64,000 nt of DNA from an uncultured Muribaculaceae bacterium (GCA_944321705.1 CALUMG010000001.1:1-64000); one strand, 5' to 3'; shown: positions 28,111 through 37,636, numbered from the stretch's first letter. Program-made: numbers and translations. The notes: generated from the letters alone by a model not told the origin.

Positions 28111-29238
28111 ATGACACTCAGCAGCATTTCAATATTGAATTTCAAAAATATAGTCGAATCGTCATTGAGTTTTTCTTCCAATCTCAATTGTTTCATCGGC
28201 GACAACGGCATGGGCAAGACCAATATTCTTGATGCCATATATTATCTTAGTTTTTGCAAAAGTTGCAATGTGCAGGGCGACATGGCCATATTACGCCATG
28301 GAGCCGATTTCATGCTTGTGCAAGGAAAGTATGAGCGTCGGCAGGAACAAGAAGACGTGGTTATAGGGTTTAAGCCGGGGAAGAAAAAGAATGTAAAACG
28401 CAATGGGAAAGAATATAAGAAGCTGAGTGAACACATAGGATTGCTGCCGCTTGTAATGGTGTCGCCAATGGATTGGGAACTTGTGCGTGGCACAGGTGAG
28501 GAGCGACGCAAGTTCATGGACCAGATAATTTCACAAAGTAACAAGGAATACATGGATTGTCTCATTCGTTATGGCAAAGGAATAGAGAACCGCAATGCCA
28601 TGATAAGGCAGGGATTCAGAGATCCTATACTTTTTGAAACAGTGGAAACGGCTATATGCAAAGCTGCTGCCTATATACATTCCGTGCGTTGTTCGTGGAT
28701 TGAGGAGTTTTCTCCCATATTCATGAACTATTACCGTAGCATTTCAAATAGTGCCGAAACCGTGTCGCTCAAATACAGGAGTCATCTAAATGATATGACA
28801 ATGGAGGAATTGTTATCGCATAATAGAGAAAAAGACATGGTGATGGGTTATACTACCGGTGGATTGCATCGCGACGATATTGAACTTATGCTTGATTCAC
28901 ACCCGATGCGTAAAATTGGTTCGCAAGGGCAATGCAAGACTTATACTGTTGCCATGCGTCTTGCTCAATACGACTTTTTGAAGAAAACAAATGGAATCAC
29001 CCCACTGCTGTTGCTCGACGACATATTTGACAAGCTCGATGCAAAAAGGGTGGAAAGCATCATAAGAGTTGTGTCGGACGATACGTTCGGACAGATATTC
29101 ATTACCGACACTAATCGTACCCATCTCGATAATATAATACGCAGCATAGGGAAAGATTATAAAATGTTCAAGGTTGAAAACGGCGATTGCAGGGAGATAG
29201 AATCGGGAAAGGAGATGATTGATTATGAAAAAGAGTGA
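28111..29238 (+). CDS. recF: DNA replication/repair protein RecF
   Basis: 375 residues. SMC-like ATPase that loads RecA at gapped DNA with RecO and RecR. Walker A GDNGMGKT (30-37), the signature TTGGLHRDDI and Walker B LLLLDDIFDKLDAKRV are present. The ATG at 28111 is chosen over the in-frame TTG at 28081, which lies upstream of the likely -7 box. The following DUF721 gene overlaps its end by 14 bases, a common arrangement in this phylum. Confidence 0.96.
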   Translation: MTLSSISILNFKNIVESSLSFSSNLNCFIGDNGMGKTNILDAIYYLSFCKSCNVQGDMAILRHGADFMLVQGKYERRQEQEDVVIGFKPGKKKNVKRNGKEYKKLSEHIGLLPLVMVSPMDWELVRGTGEERRKFMDQIISQSNKEYMDCLIRYGKGIENRNAMIRQGFRDPILFETVETAICKAAAYIHSVRCSWIEEFSPIFMNYYRSISNSAETVSLKYRSHLNDMTMEELLSHNREKDMVMGYTTGGLHRDDIELMLDSHPMRKIGSQGQCKTYTVAMRLAQYDFLKKTNGITPLLLLDDIFDKLDAKRVESIIRVVSDDTFGQIFITDTNRTHLDNIIRSIGKDYKMFKVENGDCREIESGKEMIDYEKE

Positions 29239-29515
29239 TGCTGAAACTGTGGGTGAAATAATAAACAGGTTGTTGAGCGAAGAGAATCTTGATAAGAAAT
29301 TTGACGAGCAAAAGATTTCATATATTTGGCCTGAGGTCGTTGGGCAAGGCATAAACCGTTACACGGTAAGCCGTTATGTAAAAGATGGGGTGTTGTATTT
29401 GCACATGTCTTCTTCGGTGTTGCGTAATGATTTGATGCTTAGTCGCACAGCTTTGATTCGTCGCCTCAATGAAGCCGTGGGAAGGGACGTGATACACGAC
29501 ATAGTGATAAGGTAA
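29225..29515 (+). CDS. DUF721 (DciA-like) protein
   Basis: 96 residues from the ATG at 29225. Small basic protein with the DUF721 pattern: AETVGEIINRLL, a central WPEVVGQGINRYT and GVLYLHMSSSVLRNDL. DUF721 proteins include DciA, the loader of the replicative helicase in bacteria without DnaC, and they often lie next to recF as here. It overlaps recF by 14 bases, implying coupled translation. Confidence 0.85.
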   Translation: MKKSDAETVGEIINRLLSEENLDKKFDEQKISYIWPEVVGQGINRYTVSRYVKDGVLYLHMSSSVLRNDLMLSRTALIRRLNEAVGRDVIHDIVIR

Positions 29516-29584
29516 ATAAATGTATTGGTTTATTTAGACATTATCACATGTAAAGGCGTATTTTCGTATTTCGGAAAAGGTTTG

Positions 29585-29593
29585 TAAATTTGT
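29585..29593 (+). promoter_or_regulatory. -7 box for the thioesterase gene
   Basis: TAAATTTGT, 23 bases before the ATG; a TTTTC stretch at 29561-29565 is at the -33 distance. Confidence 0.5.
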
Positions 29594-29615
29594 AATCACA
29601 GCATTTCTCAGGCTT

Positions 29616-30086
29616 ATGGAAGATACTACCAATCACGGAAATAAACATCATTCGAGCATAATGGTGGACCGTCCTTTCAAGCATTCAACTACGGTGCAGA
29701 TGAGGTTTAACGACATTGATATGCTTGGCCATTTAAACAATTCGGTTTATTTTTCATTGTTTGATTTAGGCAAAGTGGAATATTTCAATACCGTCAGAGG
29801 TAACAAGAACCATTGGGCTAAAATCGACATCGTTATAGCCAATGTGAATTGCGATTTTATCGCACCTGTGTATTTTACCGAGCCGATAGCTGTCAAAACG
29901 CAGGTGGCAAGCATGCATGATAAAAGTTTTAAAATGTTGCAGGCTGTCGTGAATGAAAAGACTGGCGAGTTGAAATGCCTATGTTCATCGGTGATGGTGG
30001 GATTTGATGCCGTTAAAGGCGTTTCGGCTCCATTGTCACAAGAATGGAAAGATGCAATTTCCCGTTTTGAAGGCATTGAATTGTAA
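29616..30086 (+). CDS. Acyl-CoA thioesterase-like protein (hotdog fold, 4HBT)
   Basis: 156 residues with a single hotdog domain. The segment RFNDIDMLGHLNNSVYF carries the conserved Asp and the GHLNN turn of the 4-hydroxybenzoyl-CoA thioesterase/YbgC group, which hydrolyse acyl-CoA or acyl-ACP thioesters in the cytoplasm. The first ~20 residues (His- and Asn-rich) are not part of the fold. It has its own -7 box. Substrate unknown. Confidence 0.88.
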   Translation: MEDTTNHGNKHHSSIMVDRPFKHSTTVQMRFNDIDMLGHLNNSVYFSLFDLGKVEYFNTVRGNKNHWAKIDIVIANVNCDFIAPVYFTEPIAVKTQVASMHDKSFKMLQAVVNEKTGELKCLCSSVMVGFDAVKGVSAPLSQEWKDAISRFEGIEL

Positions 30087-30135
30087 ATGTACAATTGAAA
30101 TTACTATTTCACACGGTTGTTATAAGGGTCTTCAA

Positions 30136-30144
30136 TATTTTTGT
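30136..30144 (+). promoter_or_regulatory. -7 box for the DUF4369 lipoprotein gene
   Basis: TATTTTTGT, 7 bases before the ATG at 30151, giving a very short leader. Confidence 0.45.
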
Positions 30145-30150
30145 ATTTAA

Positions 30151-31173
30151 ATGAAAAGCAAGATTTTATTCATATTGGCATCGTTGTTGTTGATGGTTTC
30201 ATGCAACAGTGATTATTTTACCATAAAAGGAGAGTTTGAAGGCGTCGGCACGCAGAATATTCGCGTCTTGTATCTTACCGACGACGAGCGTGTGGAATCG
30301 GAATGGGTGACTGTGACCGACGGTCGATTTGAATTTACAGGAAGCAACTATGATTGGACTATAGTTTATTTGATTGACAACAATAAGAAAATCATAGCCC
30401 GTGTTGCTGTAAAAAACGGTGATGACATATCAATCAAAGGTTCACTTGAAAACATATATGGCATGACTGTTGAAGGAACTGATGAAAATGAACAGTGGAG
30501 CAAATTCATGAACAGCAATGCTAAGCTTTATGAACAATCCGACCGTAAGCTATTGAATGCCGAAATTGAGAAATATGTGACCGATAATCCGTCGGAAATA
30601 TCAAGCACTTTGATTTTGCTTAATGATTATTCAAATATTTCGGGAATGATGAGTGTGGACTCCTTGTTCAAGAAAATAAGCATTGATGCACGGCCATCGG
30701 GTCTTGTGAACAATTACTATGCACTCTCACAGCAGATGGACAAGGAAAAAAGCAAGCGCAGCATAAATTCATTGCTCATGTACAGCAGTCTTGACAGCAT
30801 GATTACTTTCTCGGTGAGCAAGCACAAGGCGAATCTTCTTTATTTTTGGAACAAAGATGATGCAAATCGCAAGGATGTCATAAGTAGTTTGAAGGAATTG
30901 CAGAAAAGACATGAAGAATCGGGTCGCTTGCAGATTGCCGACGTGTTGCTTTCTTCCGACTCTGTGCGTTGGAAAGAATATTTGGAAAAAGATAGCACAT
31001 CTTGGATGCATTTTTGGACTGTCGGCGGCTCTCTCAACAGGGCTATATCAAACCTCGACATAAACAGTTCTCCATATTTTATTGTTGCCAATTCGCTTGG
31101 AAGGCAGCTGTATCGCGGAAATTCGCTTGAAAGCGCCATAAAGGCTGTAGATACTCAAATGTCAAAAAAATAA
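30151..31173 (+). CDS. DUF4369/TlpA-like lipoprotein without redox cysteines
   Basis: 340 residues. Lipobox LLLMVSC with Cys18. An N-terminal DUF4369-like beta domain (FTIKGEFEGVGTQNIRVLYL) and a helical region are followed by a thioredoxin-like C-terminal part (ANLLYFWNKDDANRKDVISSLKELQKRH ... SSPYFIVANSLGRQLY). At the place where TlpA has FWxxWCxxC the sequence is FWNKDDANRK, with no cysteine, so it cannot act as a thiol oxidoreductase. A binding or structural role is more likely. Compare the intact CGSC homologue at 10978-12168. Confidence 0.75.
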   Translation: MKSKILFILASLLLMVSCNSDYFTIKGEFEGVGTQNIRVLYLTDDERVESEWVTVTDGRFEFTGSNYDWTIVYLIDNNKKIIARVAVKNGDDISIKGSLENIYGMTVEGTDENEQWSKFMNSNAKLYEQSDRKLLNAEIEKYVTDNPSEISSTLILLNDYSNISGMMSVDSLFKKISIDARPSGLVNNYYALSQQMDKEKSKRSINSLLMYSSLDSMITFSVSKHKANLLYFWNKDDANRKDVISSLKELQKRHEESGRLQIADVLLSSDSVRWKEYLEKDSTSWMHFWTVGGSLNRAISNLDINSSPYFIVANSLGRQLYRGNSLESAIKAVDTQMSKK

Positions 31174-31216
31174 AAGGTTGAAATGGCATGATTATGTTTA
31201 TTAAGGAATAAAATGT

Positions 31217-31225
31217 TATTTTTGT
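31217..31225 (+). promoter_or_regulatory. -7 box for the ComM/YifB gene
   Basis: TATTTTTGT, 36 bases before the ATG. Confidence 0.5.
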
Positions 31226-31261
31226 GAATAAGGATAACTTGCTTTCTTTAATTCGCGTATC

Positions 31262-32800
31262 ATGCTTACAAAAACTTTTGGCGCAGCTGTTCATGGAATA
31301 GATGCCATACTGGTTACAATTGAAGTTTCGGTCGACAGGGGGATAAACTTTTGTATAGTGGGTTTACCCGATACATCTGTGAAGGAAAGCTATGAACGCA
31401 TAAAATCGGCTTTGAGACAAAGCGGTTATGATTTTCCTCGCAGGCAGGTGGTGATAAACATGGCTCCTGCCGATATAAAAAAAGAAGGCTCGGCCTATGA
31501 TTTGCCGTTGGCGATAGGAATTCTTGCCGGAGATGAAAAAATTTCTTCACAATATCTCAGCAGTTACATGATAATGGGTGAATTGTCGCTCGATGGGTCG
31601 GTAATGCCGATAAAAGGAGCTTTGCCCATGGCCATAAAGGCTCGTGAATTAGGTTATAAGGGATTTATAGTGCCTAAAGCAAATGAAAAGGAAGCAGCTG
31701 TCGTAAACAATCTTGACATTTATGGAGTTGAAAACATCAGGGAAGTAATAGATTTTTTCAATGGTGCACGGCAATTGAACCCTACCATCGTCAATACTCG
31801 CGAAGAGTTTTTCAATAATGTTGGCGATTATGATTTGGATTTTGCCGATGTAAAGGGGCAGGAAAATGTAAAACGTGCGTTTGAGGTGGCATGTGCCGGC
31901 GGACACAATATAATCCTTGTGGGAAGTCCTGGCTCGGGCAAGTCGATGATGGCCAAGCGTCTGCCTTCAATTTTGCCGCCTTTGAGCCTTCAAGAAGCTC
32001 TTGAAACGACTAAGATTCATTCGGTTGCAGGAAAACTTGAAAGGGGTGCTACGTTGCTTACACGCCGGCCGTTTCGTGCTCCTCATCACACCATCTCGCC
32101 CGTTGCTCTCGTTGGCGGTGGTACATATCCGGCTCCCGGAGAGATTAGTCTTGCTCATAATGGCATTCTTTTTCTTGATGAGCTCCCAGAATTCAGCAGG
32201 CAGGTGCTTGAAGTGATGCGTCAGCCTCTTGAAGACAGGCACATTACTATTTCTCGTGCCAAATACACGGTTGACTACCCTGCTTCGTTCATGCTTGTGG
32301 CTTCCATGAACCCTTGTCCGTGTGGTTATTATGGCCATCCCTCCAAGCCTTGTGTTTGTCCTCCGGGAGCCGTAAGGAAATATCTTGGAAAAATTTCAGG
32401 ACCGTTGCTCGACCGTATTGACATACAGATAGAAGTGGCTCCTGTAGAATTTGACGAGATGGCTTCAAATATCCCGGCCGAAAGCAGTGCATCGATTCGC
32501 GAGCGTGTGGTCAAGGCGCGCATGTTGCAATTGCAACGCTTCAAGGGAGAAAAAGGTGTGCATTGCAATGCACAGATGACATCCCGGCTCATAAGGAAAT
32601 ATGCGCAGCCCGATGCCGACGGGATGGCTCTTCTAAAAGATGCTATGACTCGCCTAAATATGTCGGCTCGTGCTTACGACCGCATTTTGAAAGTTGCTCG
32701 CACGATAGCCGACCTTGCAGGCGAAGAGGATGTTAAACCGCGTCATTTGCAGGAAGCCATAAGCTATCGTAACCTTGACCGCGAGAACTGGGCAAAATAA
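31262..32800 (+). CDS. comM: ComM/YifB-type AAA ATPase (magnesium-chelatase-like)
   Basis: 512 residues. An N-terminal Lon-like/ChlI domain (about 1-170) precedes an AAA ATPase with Walker A GSPGSGKS (221-228), Walker B GILFLDELPEF, and a cysteine-rich insertion MNPCPCGYYGHPSKPCVCPP typical of the family. The C-terminal ChlI domain follows. ComM is a hexameric helicase that promotes branch migration during natural transformation; in most Bacteroidota the role is untested. It converges on the radical SAM gene across a shared hairpin. Confidence 0.92.
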   Translation: MLTKTFGAAVHGIDAILVTIEVSVDRGINFCIVGLPDTSVKESYERIKSALRQSGYDFPRRQVVINMAPADIKKEGSAYDLPLAIGILAGDEKISSQYLSSYMIMGELSLDGSVMPIKGALPMAIKARELGYKGFIVPKANEKEAAVVNNLDIYGVENIREVIDFFNGARQLNPTIVNTREEFFNNVGDYDLDFADVKGQENVKRAFEVACAGGHNIILVGSPGSGKSMMAKRLPSILPPLSLQEALETTKIHSVAGKLERGATLLTRRPFRAPHHTISPVALVGGGTYPAPGEISLAHNGILFLDELPEFSRQVLEVMRQPLEDRHITISRAKYTVDYPASFMLVASMNPCPCGYYGHPSKPCVCPPGAVRKYLGKISGPLLDRIDIQIEVAPVEFDEMASNIPAESSASIRERVVKARMLQLQRFKGEKGVHCNAQMTSRLIRKYAQPDADGMALLKDAMTRLNMSARAYDRILKVARTIADLAGEEDVKPRHLQEAISYRNLDRENWAK

Positions 32801-32801
32801 A

Positions 32802-32838
32802 ATTCCATTATCGCCACGTTGTTGTGGAGATAATGGAA
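32802..32838 (-). terminator. Hairpin between convergent comM and radical SAM genes
   Basis: ATTCCATTATC pairs with GATAATGGAAT, with CCAC/GTGG inside. T-rich sequence follows only on the minus strand (ATTTTATTTT), so it mainly ends the radical SAM gene, although it may act on both. Confidence 0.7.
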
Positions 32839-32860
32839 TGCTGTGTTGTTGCATGTGTTA

Positions 32861-33640
32861 TCAGGAATTGACTTGTACGTTTATTCCGGCTTCCTTGATT
32901 CTTTCGCCTATCTTTTCAAGTTCCTCTTTGGGTACTTTGGAGAGATTATGCTCTGGTGTCTGGCGGTCTATGGAGTACACCATCACTTCTTGCGGATTAA
33001 TTTCTTTGTAAGCGTTTATCAATGCTTCTATCTCTTCATCGGTAGTATTGTCTATTTTTTTGCCTTCATGCTCGCCACGCACAAATAACGTTTGGACGAT
33101 GCATTGACCTTCAAAGGCTTTCATGTCATAGATGAGACTGCTTGGATTGACATTTTTCGACACAGGTCGGTTCAATACATGAAAAGTGGAGTATATTGCC
33201 GAGTCGAGTTTCAATATGTTCCGGTCTACCATTTTCAATGCTTCGGCCACGGTCGGTTTGCTTGCCATTGTGGCGTTGCTCAGCACGCAAACCTTGGCTT
33301 CGGGGAAGTATCGGTCGCGCAACATGAGCGTGTCGTGTACTATCAGCTTGAATTGTGGGTGCAAAGTAGGTTCTCCGTTTCCCGAGAAAGTTATCACATC
33401 GATGTTTTGTCCGTCCTCTTTCAATGTTTTCAACTTCTCATTTAAGGCTTTTTTTACCGATTCCCGTTTAGGTATTCCGGTAGTACCTTGTCCCTGAGCA
33501 TTGTAGCCGGCTTCGCAATACAGGCAGTCGAATGAACATACTTTGCCATCGTTGGGCATAAGGTTGATGCCGAGAGACGAGCCTAGTCGGCGGCTGTGTA
33601 TGGGACCGAAGATTGTTTCGTGAAATAATACGGTTTGCAT
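32861..33640 (-). CDS. Radical SAM protein of unknown substrate
   Basis: 259 residues. The radical SAM cluster motif is Cys35-x3-Cys39-x2-Cys42 in KVCSFDCLYC, followed by the AdoMet motif ITFSGNGEPTLHP. The opening GPIHSRRLGSSLGINLMP matches a family of short radical SAM proteins widespread in Bacteroidota and Firmicutes that lack auxiliary clusters. Reaction and substrate are unknown. It is monocistronic or the last of a minus-strand run. Confidence 0.88.
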   Translation of the reverse strand: MQTVLFHETIFGPIHSRRLGSSLGINLMPNDGKVCSFDCLYCEAGYNAQGQGTTGIPKRESVKKALNEKLKTLKEDGQNIDVITFSGNGEPTLHPQFKLIVHDTLMLRDRYFPEAKVCVLSNATMASKPTVAEALKMVDRNILKLDSAIYSTFHVLNRPVSKNVNPSSLIYDMKAFEGQCIVQTLFVRGEHEGKKIDNTTDEEIEALINAYKEINPQEVMVYSIDRQTPEHNLSKVPKEELEKIGERIKEAGINVQVNS

Positions 33641-33694
33641 GATTATGTAATATATTTTGTTGTTAAAAATATGTTTTGGCTGGCTGTGCTGTTT

Positions 33695-34945
33695 TTATTG
33701 TGAGAGCAATGACTGGCACAGGTCGAGATATTTTTTAGCCACCACTTTGCTTGAAAATTTGCGAGCTACTTCTTCATGCAGGAATTTTCTGTCTATTATG
33801 GTGTTGGTTGCCCATTCTATACCCTCGGCGATATATTCCTTGCCCAAGGTATCGGCAATATATCCCGAAATGCCGTGGTCTATTATGTCACTTTGCCCAC
33901 CGAAACCAAATGATACTGGCACGCATCCGCAAGCTTGCCCTTCTATCAATGTCCCGGGCAATGTTTCATATAGCGATGTTGAAAGTACAATGTCGGCTTG
34001 AGTGTAAATGTTAACAAGACGCTCTATGCCTTTTATGGTGCCAAGGTATGTATATGGTAGTTGTAAACGGTCAAGTAGAGATTTGTCCCTTATGTTGCCA
34101 TATAAAACAAGATGCAATTTTCCGGCAAGGTCTGGTTTGTTCTGCCGCAAGTATTCGGTAGTGCCGATTAGTATGTCGAAGCCCTTTATTGTGTCATCGA
34201 GCCTTGCGGCACCCATAACGATTGTTATTTTTCCTTTAGGAATGCCGAGATTCCCATTTTCCTGTTTTTCATATTTGAACAGGTCGATGTCTATGGCATT
34301 TGGAATTGTGGTAAGCATCACATTGTGCATGAGACGACTTTCACGGCAACGGTCGGCAAGCCAGTTACTCACGGCAACAAAACACAAATTGGGGTACAAC
34401 TTGTATAATTTGTCTTTTGCGGCTTGGACTCTTGTGGACAGGTCAAATTTAATACTATCGTCCGATAGGTATCTGCAGCCACGGCACACCCCCTTGTATC
34501 CGTCGCACTCATAGGCATGGTGGCATATTCCCGTGCAATTCCACATGTCGTGCATTGTCCATATCACAGGCTTTCCTGTTTTACACAGTTTCTCGATTCC
34601 GCGTAGTGATAAAGCCCCTTGGTTTATCCAGTTGAGCATTATCACGTCGGCTTCCTTTATCCATTTGTTAGATGCTATGTTTCTCCCCCATTTTGCCGTG
34701 TCGACCTTGAACAGGTTTTTTCGGGAAAATTTGTTATGTGTGAATATGTTCCAGCGTTCTGACAGAAAATTGTATTTATCCACCAATGGCGAAGCGTAGC
34801 TTTTTACCCATTGGTCGTCTTGTAATTTTTCAAGGACGAGCATCCTTGCGTCGGCACCTGCATCGCGCAATGCTTGCATGAGCCGGTAGGTGACTACGGC
34901 AGCTCCTCCTGTGGAGTCGCTTTTGTTTATCAATGCAATTTTCAT
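33695..34945 (-). CDS. Glycosyltransferase, GT4 type
   Basis: 416 residues with a GT-B fold: N-terminal INKSDSTGGAAVVTYRLMQAL, a TMHDMWNCTGICHHAYECDGYKGVCRGC-type region with several cysteines (residues about 130-160) found in a subset of such enzymes, and donor-side ADIVLSTSLYETLPGTLIEGQACGCVPV. It adds a sugar to a surface glycan; substrate unknown. It lies 22 bases downstream of the small hypothetical gene on the same strand. Confidence 0.85.
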   Translation of the reverse strand: MKIALINKSDSTGGAAVVTYRLMQALRDAGADARMLVLEKLQDDQWVKSYASPLVDKYNFLSERWNIFTHNKFSRKNLFKVDTAKWGRNIASNKWIKEADVIMLNWINQGALSLRGIEKLCKTGKPVIWTMHDMWNCTGICHHAYECDGYKGVCRGCRYLSDDSIKFDLSTRVQAAKDKLYKLYPNLCFVAVSNWLADRCRESRLMHNVMLTTIPNAIDIDLFKYEKQENGNLGIPKGKITIVMGAARLDDTIKGFDILIGTTEYLRQNKPDLAGKLHLVLYGNIRDKSLLDRLQLPYTYLGTIKGIERLVNIYTQADIVLSTSLYETLPGTLIEGQACGCVPVSFGFGGQSDIIDHGISGYIADTLGKEYIAEGIEWATNTIIDRKFLHEEVARKFSSKVVAKKYLDLCQSLLSQ

Positions 34946-34967
34946 GATTGGCGGCGGAATAAGTTAA

Positions 34968-35483
34968 TCAATGTCTTAGCGGGGCTAACATGTCGAGCAG
35001 GTCGGCACGGTCGATGGAACGGGATTTAATCAATTCATCCCTTATTGCCTTGATGATATTTTTTACAGTCTTGTTTGCAAATACTTTGTTGAGGTAAACA
35101 AAATATTCATCAAACAAGTTTCTTACTTCATCTTCCTCCAATTGGCATAAACTGCTTGCTTCATCGCACGATATCTTGAACAGGGTTCTTTGCAATTCCC
35201 TGTCTACTTCGCTGCGCTCTCCCACAACACGACGGCATATTCCATCGGCAATGGCAAGAGCCATTGTCAACTGGAAATTGTTTAGCGTGTTGTGCCAAGA
35301 TTCTTTGGCAGGAAGAGAAGGGTTGTACACTATGTAATAGTCGGGTGTGAAGTTTATGCAGTCAAATCCGTTCTCGGCATCGATTGTGATACTGGAGAAT
35401 TTGTCATCGGCATTAAACAAGGAAAGGCTTAGTGCCATTCCGGCAACGCCATAACATTTGTCTATTTCGTCACGATATTTCAT
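34968..35483 (-). CDS. Conserved-looking hypothetical cytoplasmic protein
   Basis: 171 residues from the ATG at 35483. A longer in-frame version starts upstream of the -7 box TAAATTTGT (35509-35517), so the shorter form is preferred. There is no signal peptide or membrane segment. The first half is beta-rich (FSSITIDAENGFDCINFTPDYYIVYNP); the second half is helical and charged, with a possible coiled coil. I recognise no family. It is probably co-transcribed with the glycosyltransferase 22 bases downstream. Confidence 0.65.
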   Translation of the reverse strand: MKYRDEIDKCYGVAGMALSLSLFNADDKFSSITIDAENGFDCINFTPDYYIVYNPSLPAKESWHNTLNNFQLTMALAIADGICRRVVGERSEVDRELQRTLFKISCDEASSLCQLEEDEVRNLFDEYFVYLNKVFANKTVKNIIKAIRDELIKSRSIDRADLLDMLAPLRH

Positions 35484-35508
35484 TGTGCATTGCCTTTTAG
35501 TTCTAAAT

Positions 35509-35517
35509 ACAAATTTA
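35509..35517 (-). promoter_or_regulatory. -7 box for the 35483 gene
   Basis: Minus-strand TAAATTTGT; predicted start near 35502, about 19 bases before the chosen ATG. Confidence 0.5.
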
Positions 35518-35592
35518 GCTATATTTTTCGGCATCACAGGACGGCTTCAATTTAAATTTTCAATATTATATCCCGTCCGTGACCATATGGCT

Positions 35593-35630
35593 TGAAAAAG
35601 AGAAGAATGATTGCCGTCGACAATCATTCT
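35593..35630 (-). terminator. Intrinsic terminator after nadB
   Basis: On the minus strand AGAATGATTG pairs with CAATCATTCT (10 bp, 7-base loop), followed by TCTCTTTTTC. It lies about 100 bases after the nadB stop. Confidence 0.75.
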
Positions 35631-35727
35631 TTCCCTTCTCTCTGCGTAGTTCTTATTATTTATGAAAAATAAAAATGTGTGCTTTTAAGATGCACTTGTA
35701 TAACTATATATGTGTGGTTTGAACTTG

Positions 35728-37317
35728 TTAAAATCCTTCAGGCTCTCCATGTTTCACGGGCGGATAGTCTATAGTGTAGTGTAATCCGCGGGATTCTTTC
35801 CGCTCCATTGCTTGCCGCATTATGAGATACCCTACATTAATGATGTTGCGTAGTTCACAGATGTCGCGTGACACTTTACTTGTCTTGAATAACGCTTCTG
35901 TTTCCTCATAAAGTATGTCGAGCCTGTTCCAAGCTCTTTTAAGACGCAAGTCGCTTCTGACAATTCCGACATATGTGCTCATTATCTCTCCCACTTCCTT
36001 TGCGCTTTGTGTTATCAAGACCATTTCTTCAGGATGTTGGGTTCCGTGGTCGTTCCATTCAGGAATGTCGTCACGATAGTCATAATTTCCTATATGCGCC
36101 ATGCTGTGCTTGGCTGCTGCGTCGGCATACACGACTGCTTCGATGAGTGAATTGGAAGCCAATCGATTGCCTCCGTGCAAGCCTGTACATGAGCATTCGC
36201 CCACTGCATATAGCCGTTGAATCGAAGAGCATGCGTTTGTGTCGACCTTGATGCCTCCGCACAAGTAGTGGGCGGCCGGTGCGACAGGAATGTAATCTTT
36301 TGTTATGTCGATGCCCAAGCTCAAGCATTTCTCGTATATGTTCGGGAAGTGCTCTTTTGTGGTTTCGGCATCTTTATGAGTGACATCAAGATAGACATAA
36401 TCGTCTCCTCGCGTTTTCATTTCGTTGTCGATGGCCCGTGCCACGATGTCGCGAGGCGCAAGCGACAGACGTTTGTCATATTTTTGCATGAACTCTTTGC
36501 CGTCGCGCGTGCGCAACACTGCCCCATAGCCTCGCATGGCTTCGGTAATGAGGAACGAAGGCCTGTCGCCGGGATGATAAAGTGCAGTGGGATGGAATTG
36601 TACAAATTCCATGTCTTTTACTGTCCCTTTAGCCCTGTATACCATCGCTATGCCGTCGCCTGTCGCAACGAGCGGATTGGTGGTGGTGCGATATACGGCG
36701 CCAATACCTCCTGTGGCCATTAGTGTCACTTTGGAGAGGAATGTATCGACCTCGCCCGTTTCGCAGTTCAATATGTATGCGCCGTAGCATGTAATGTCGG
36801 GAGTGCGTCTTGTGACGATTTTTCCCAAATGATGCTGCGTGCAAATTTCTACGGCAAACCTGTTTTCAAATACGTCAATGTTGGAATGACTTTTCAACGC
36901 TCTTATGAGACTGTCTTGTATTTCAGCTCCGGTATTGTCCTTGTGGTGCAATATCCTGAATTCGGAGTGTCCTCCTTCGCGATGTAAGTCAAATTCACCT
37001 TTCTCATTCTTGTCGAAGTTCACACCCCAGCTTATTAGCTGCTTTATTTGTGATGGAGCTTCTTTGACAACTTTCTCGACAGCCGCCGGGTCGCTTAGCC
37101 AATCACCGGCTATCATTGTGTCCTTGATATGCTTTTCAAAATTGTCTACCAAGGTGTTTGTTACCGAGGCCACACCTCCTTGTGCAAGGAACGTATTGGC
37201 TTCTTCAAGAGTTGTCTTACAAATCAATGCTACTTTTCCGGTCTCTGCCACTTTCAAAGCAAAGCTCATTCCGGCAATTCCTGAACCGATAACGAGATAA
37301 TCGTATTTGTATACCAT
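35728..37317 (-). CDS. nadB: L-aspartate oxidase
   Basis: 529 residues, usual length. FAD-dependent oxidase giving iminoaspartate for NadA. FAD loop GSGIAGMSFAL near residue 8, the succinate-dehydrogenase-like HREGGHSEFRILHHKDNTG region, the active-site segment EFVQFHPTALYHPG, and GECSCTGLHGGNRLASNSLIEAVVYA near the C-terminal part. A promoter at 37369-37401 and a terminator at 35593 make it a single-gene unit, separate from nadA. Confidence 0.97.
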   Translation of the reverse strand: MVYKYDYLVIGSGIAGMSFALKVAETGKVALICKTTLEEANTFLAQGGVASVTNTLVDNFEKHIKDTMIAGDWLSDPAAVEKVVKEAPSQIKQLISWGVNFDKNEKGEFDLHREGGHSEFRILHHKDNTGAEIQDSLIRALKSHSNIDVFENRFAVEICTQHHLGKIVTRRTPDITCYGAYILNCETGEVDTFLSKVTLMATGGIGAVYRTTTNPLVATGDGIAMVYRAKGTVKDMEFVQFHPTALYHPGDRPSFLITEAMRGYGAVLRTRDGKEFMQKYDKRLSLAPRDIVARAIDNEMKTRGDDYVYLDVTHKDAETTKEHFPNIYEKCLSLGIDITKDYIPVAPAAHYLCGGIKVDTNACSSIQRLYAVGECSCTGLHGGNRLASNSLIEAVVYADAAAKHSMAHIGNYDYRDDIPEWNDHGTQHPEEMVLITQSAKEVGEIMSTYVGIVRSDLRLKRAWNRLDILYEETEALFKTSKVSRDICELRNIINVGYLIMRQAMERKESRGLHYTIDYPPVKHGEPEGF

Positions 37318-37368
37318 ATATAATTATATTTTGGCAACTTGTTCGTCAGCAATCTGGCAGAACTTTTC

Positions 37369-37401
37369 GCAAACTTACACATTATTCGTGAATTAACGAA
37401 A
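37369..37401 (-). promoter_or_regulatory. Promoter of nadB
   Basis: Minus strand: TTTC (37401-37398) at -33, 20-base spacer, TAAGTTTGC (37377-37369) at -7; about 50 bases before the ATG. The rest of the 319-base nadB-polA gap shows no further feature. Confidence 0.7.
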
Positions 37402-37636
37402 CGTTGACATGCCATATTTTATATTGGACTCCCATTTTTTGTTATTGTATAGGCAATAGTTTTTTGCATGGAGATTGAAAGGTGTCATGTATCGTACATC
37501 ATGTGCGGGAATAAACAAATTCCTTGAAACCATGTTGGCGTTTGAATAATTTGGCGTAACTTTATTGCATTAATTTTCTTTATTGGGGCATGGTGTCACG
37601 ACTTATGTCCGTTTTCCCGGGTCAAAACCGTTTTAT

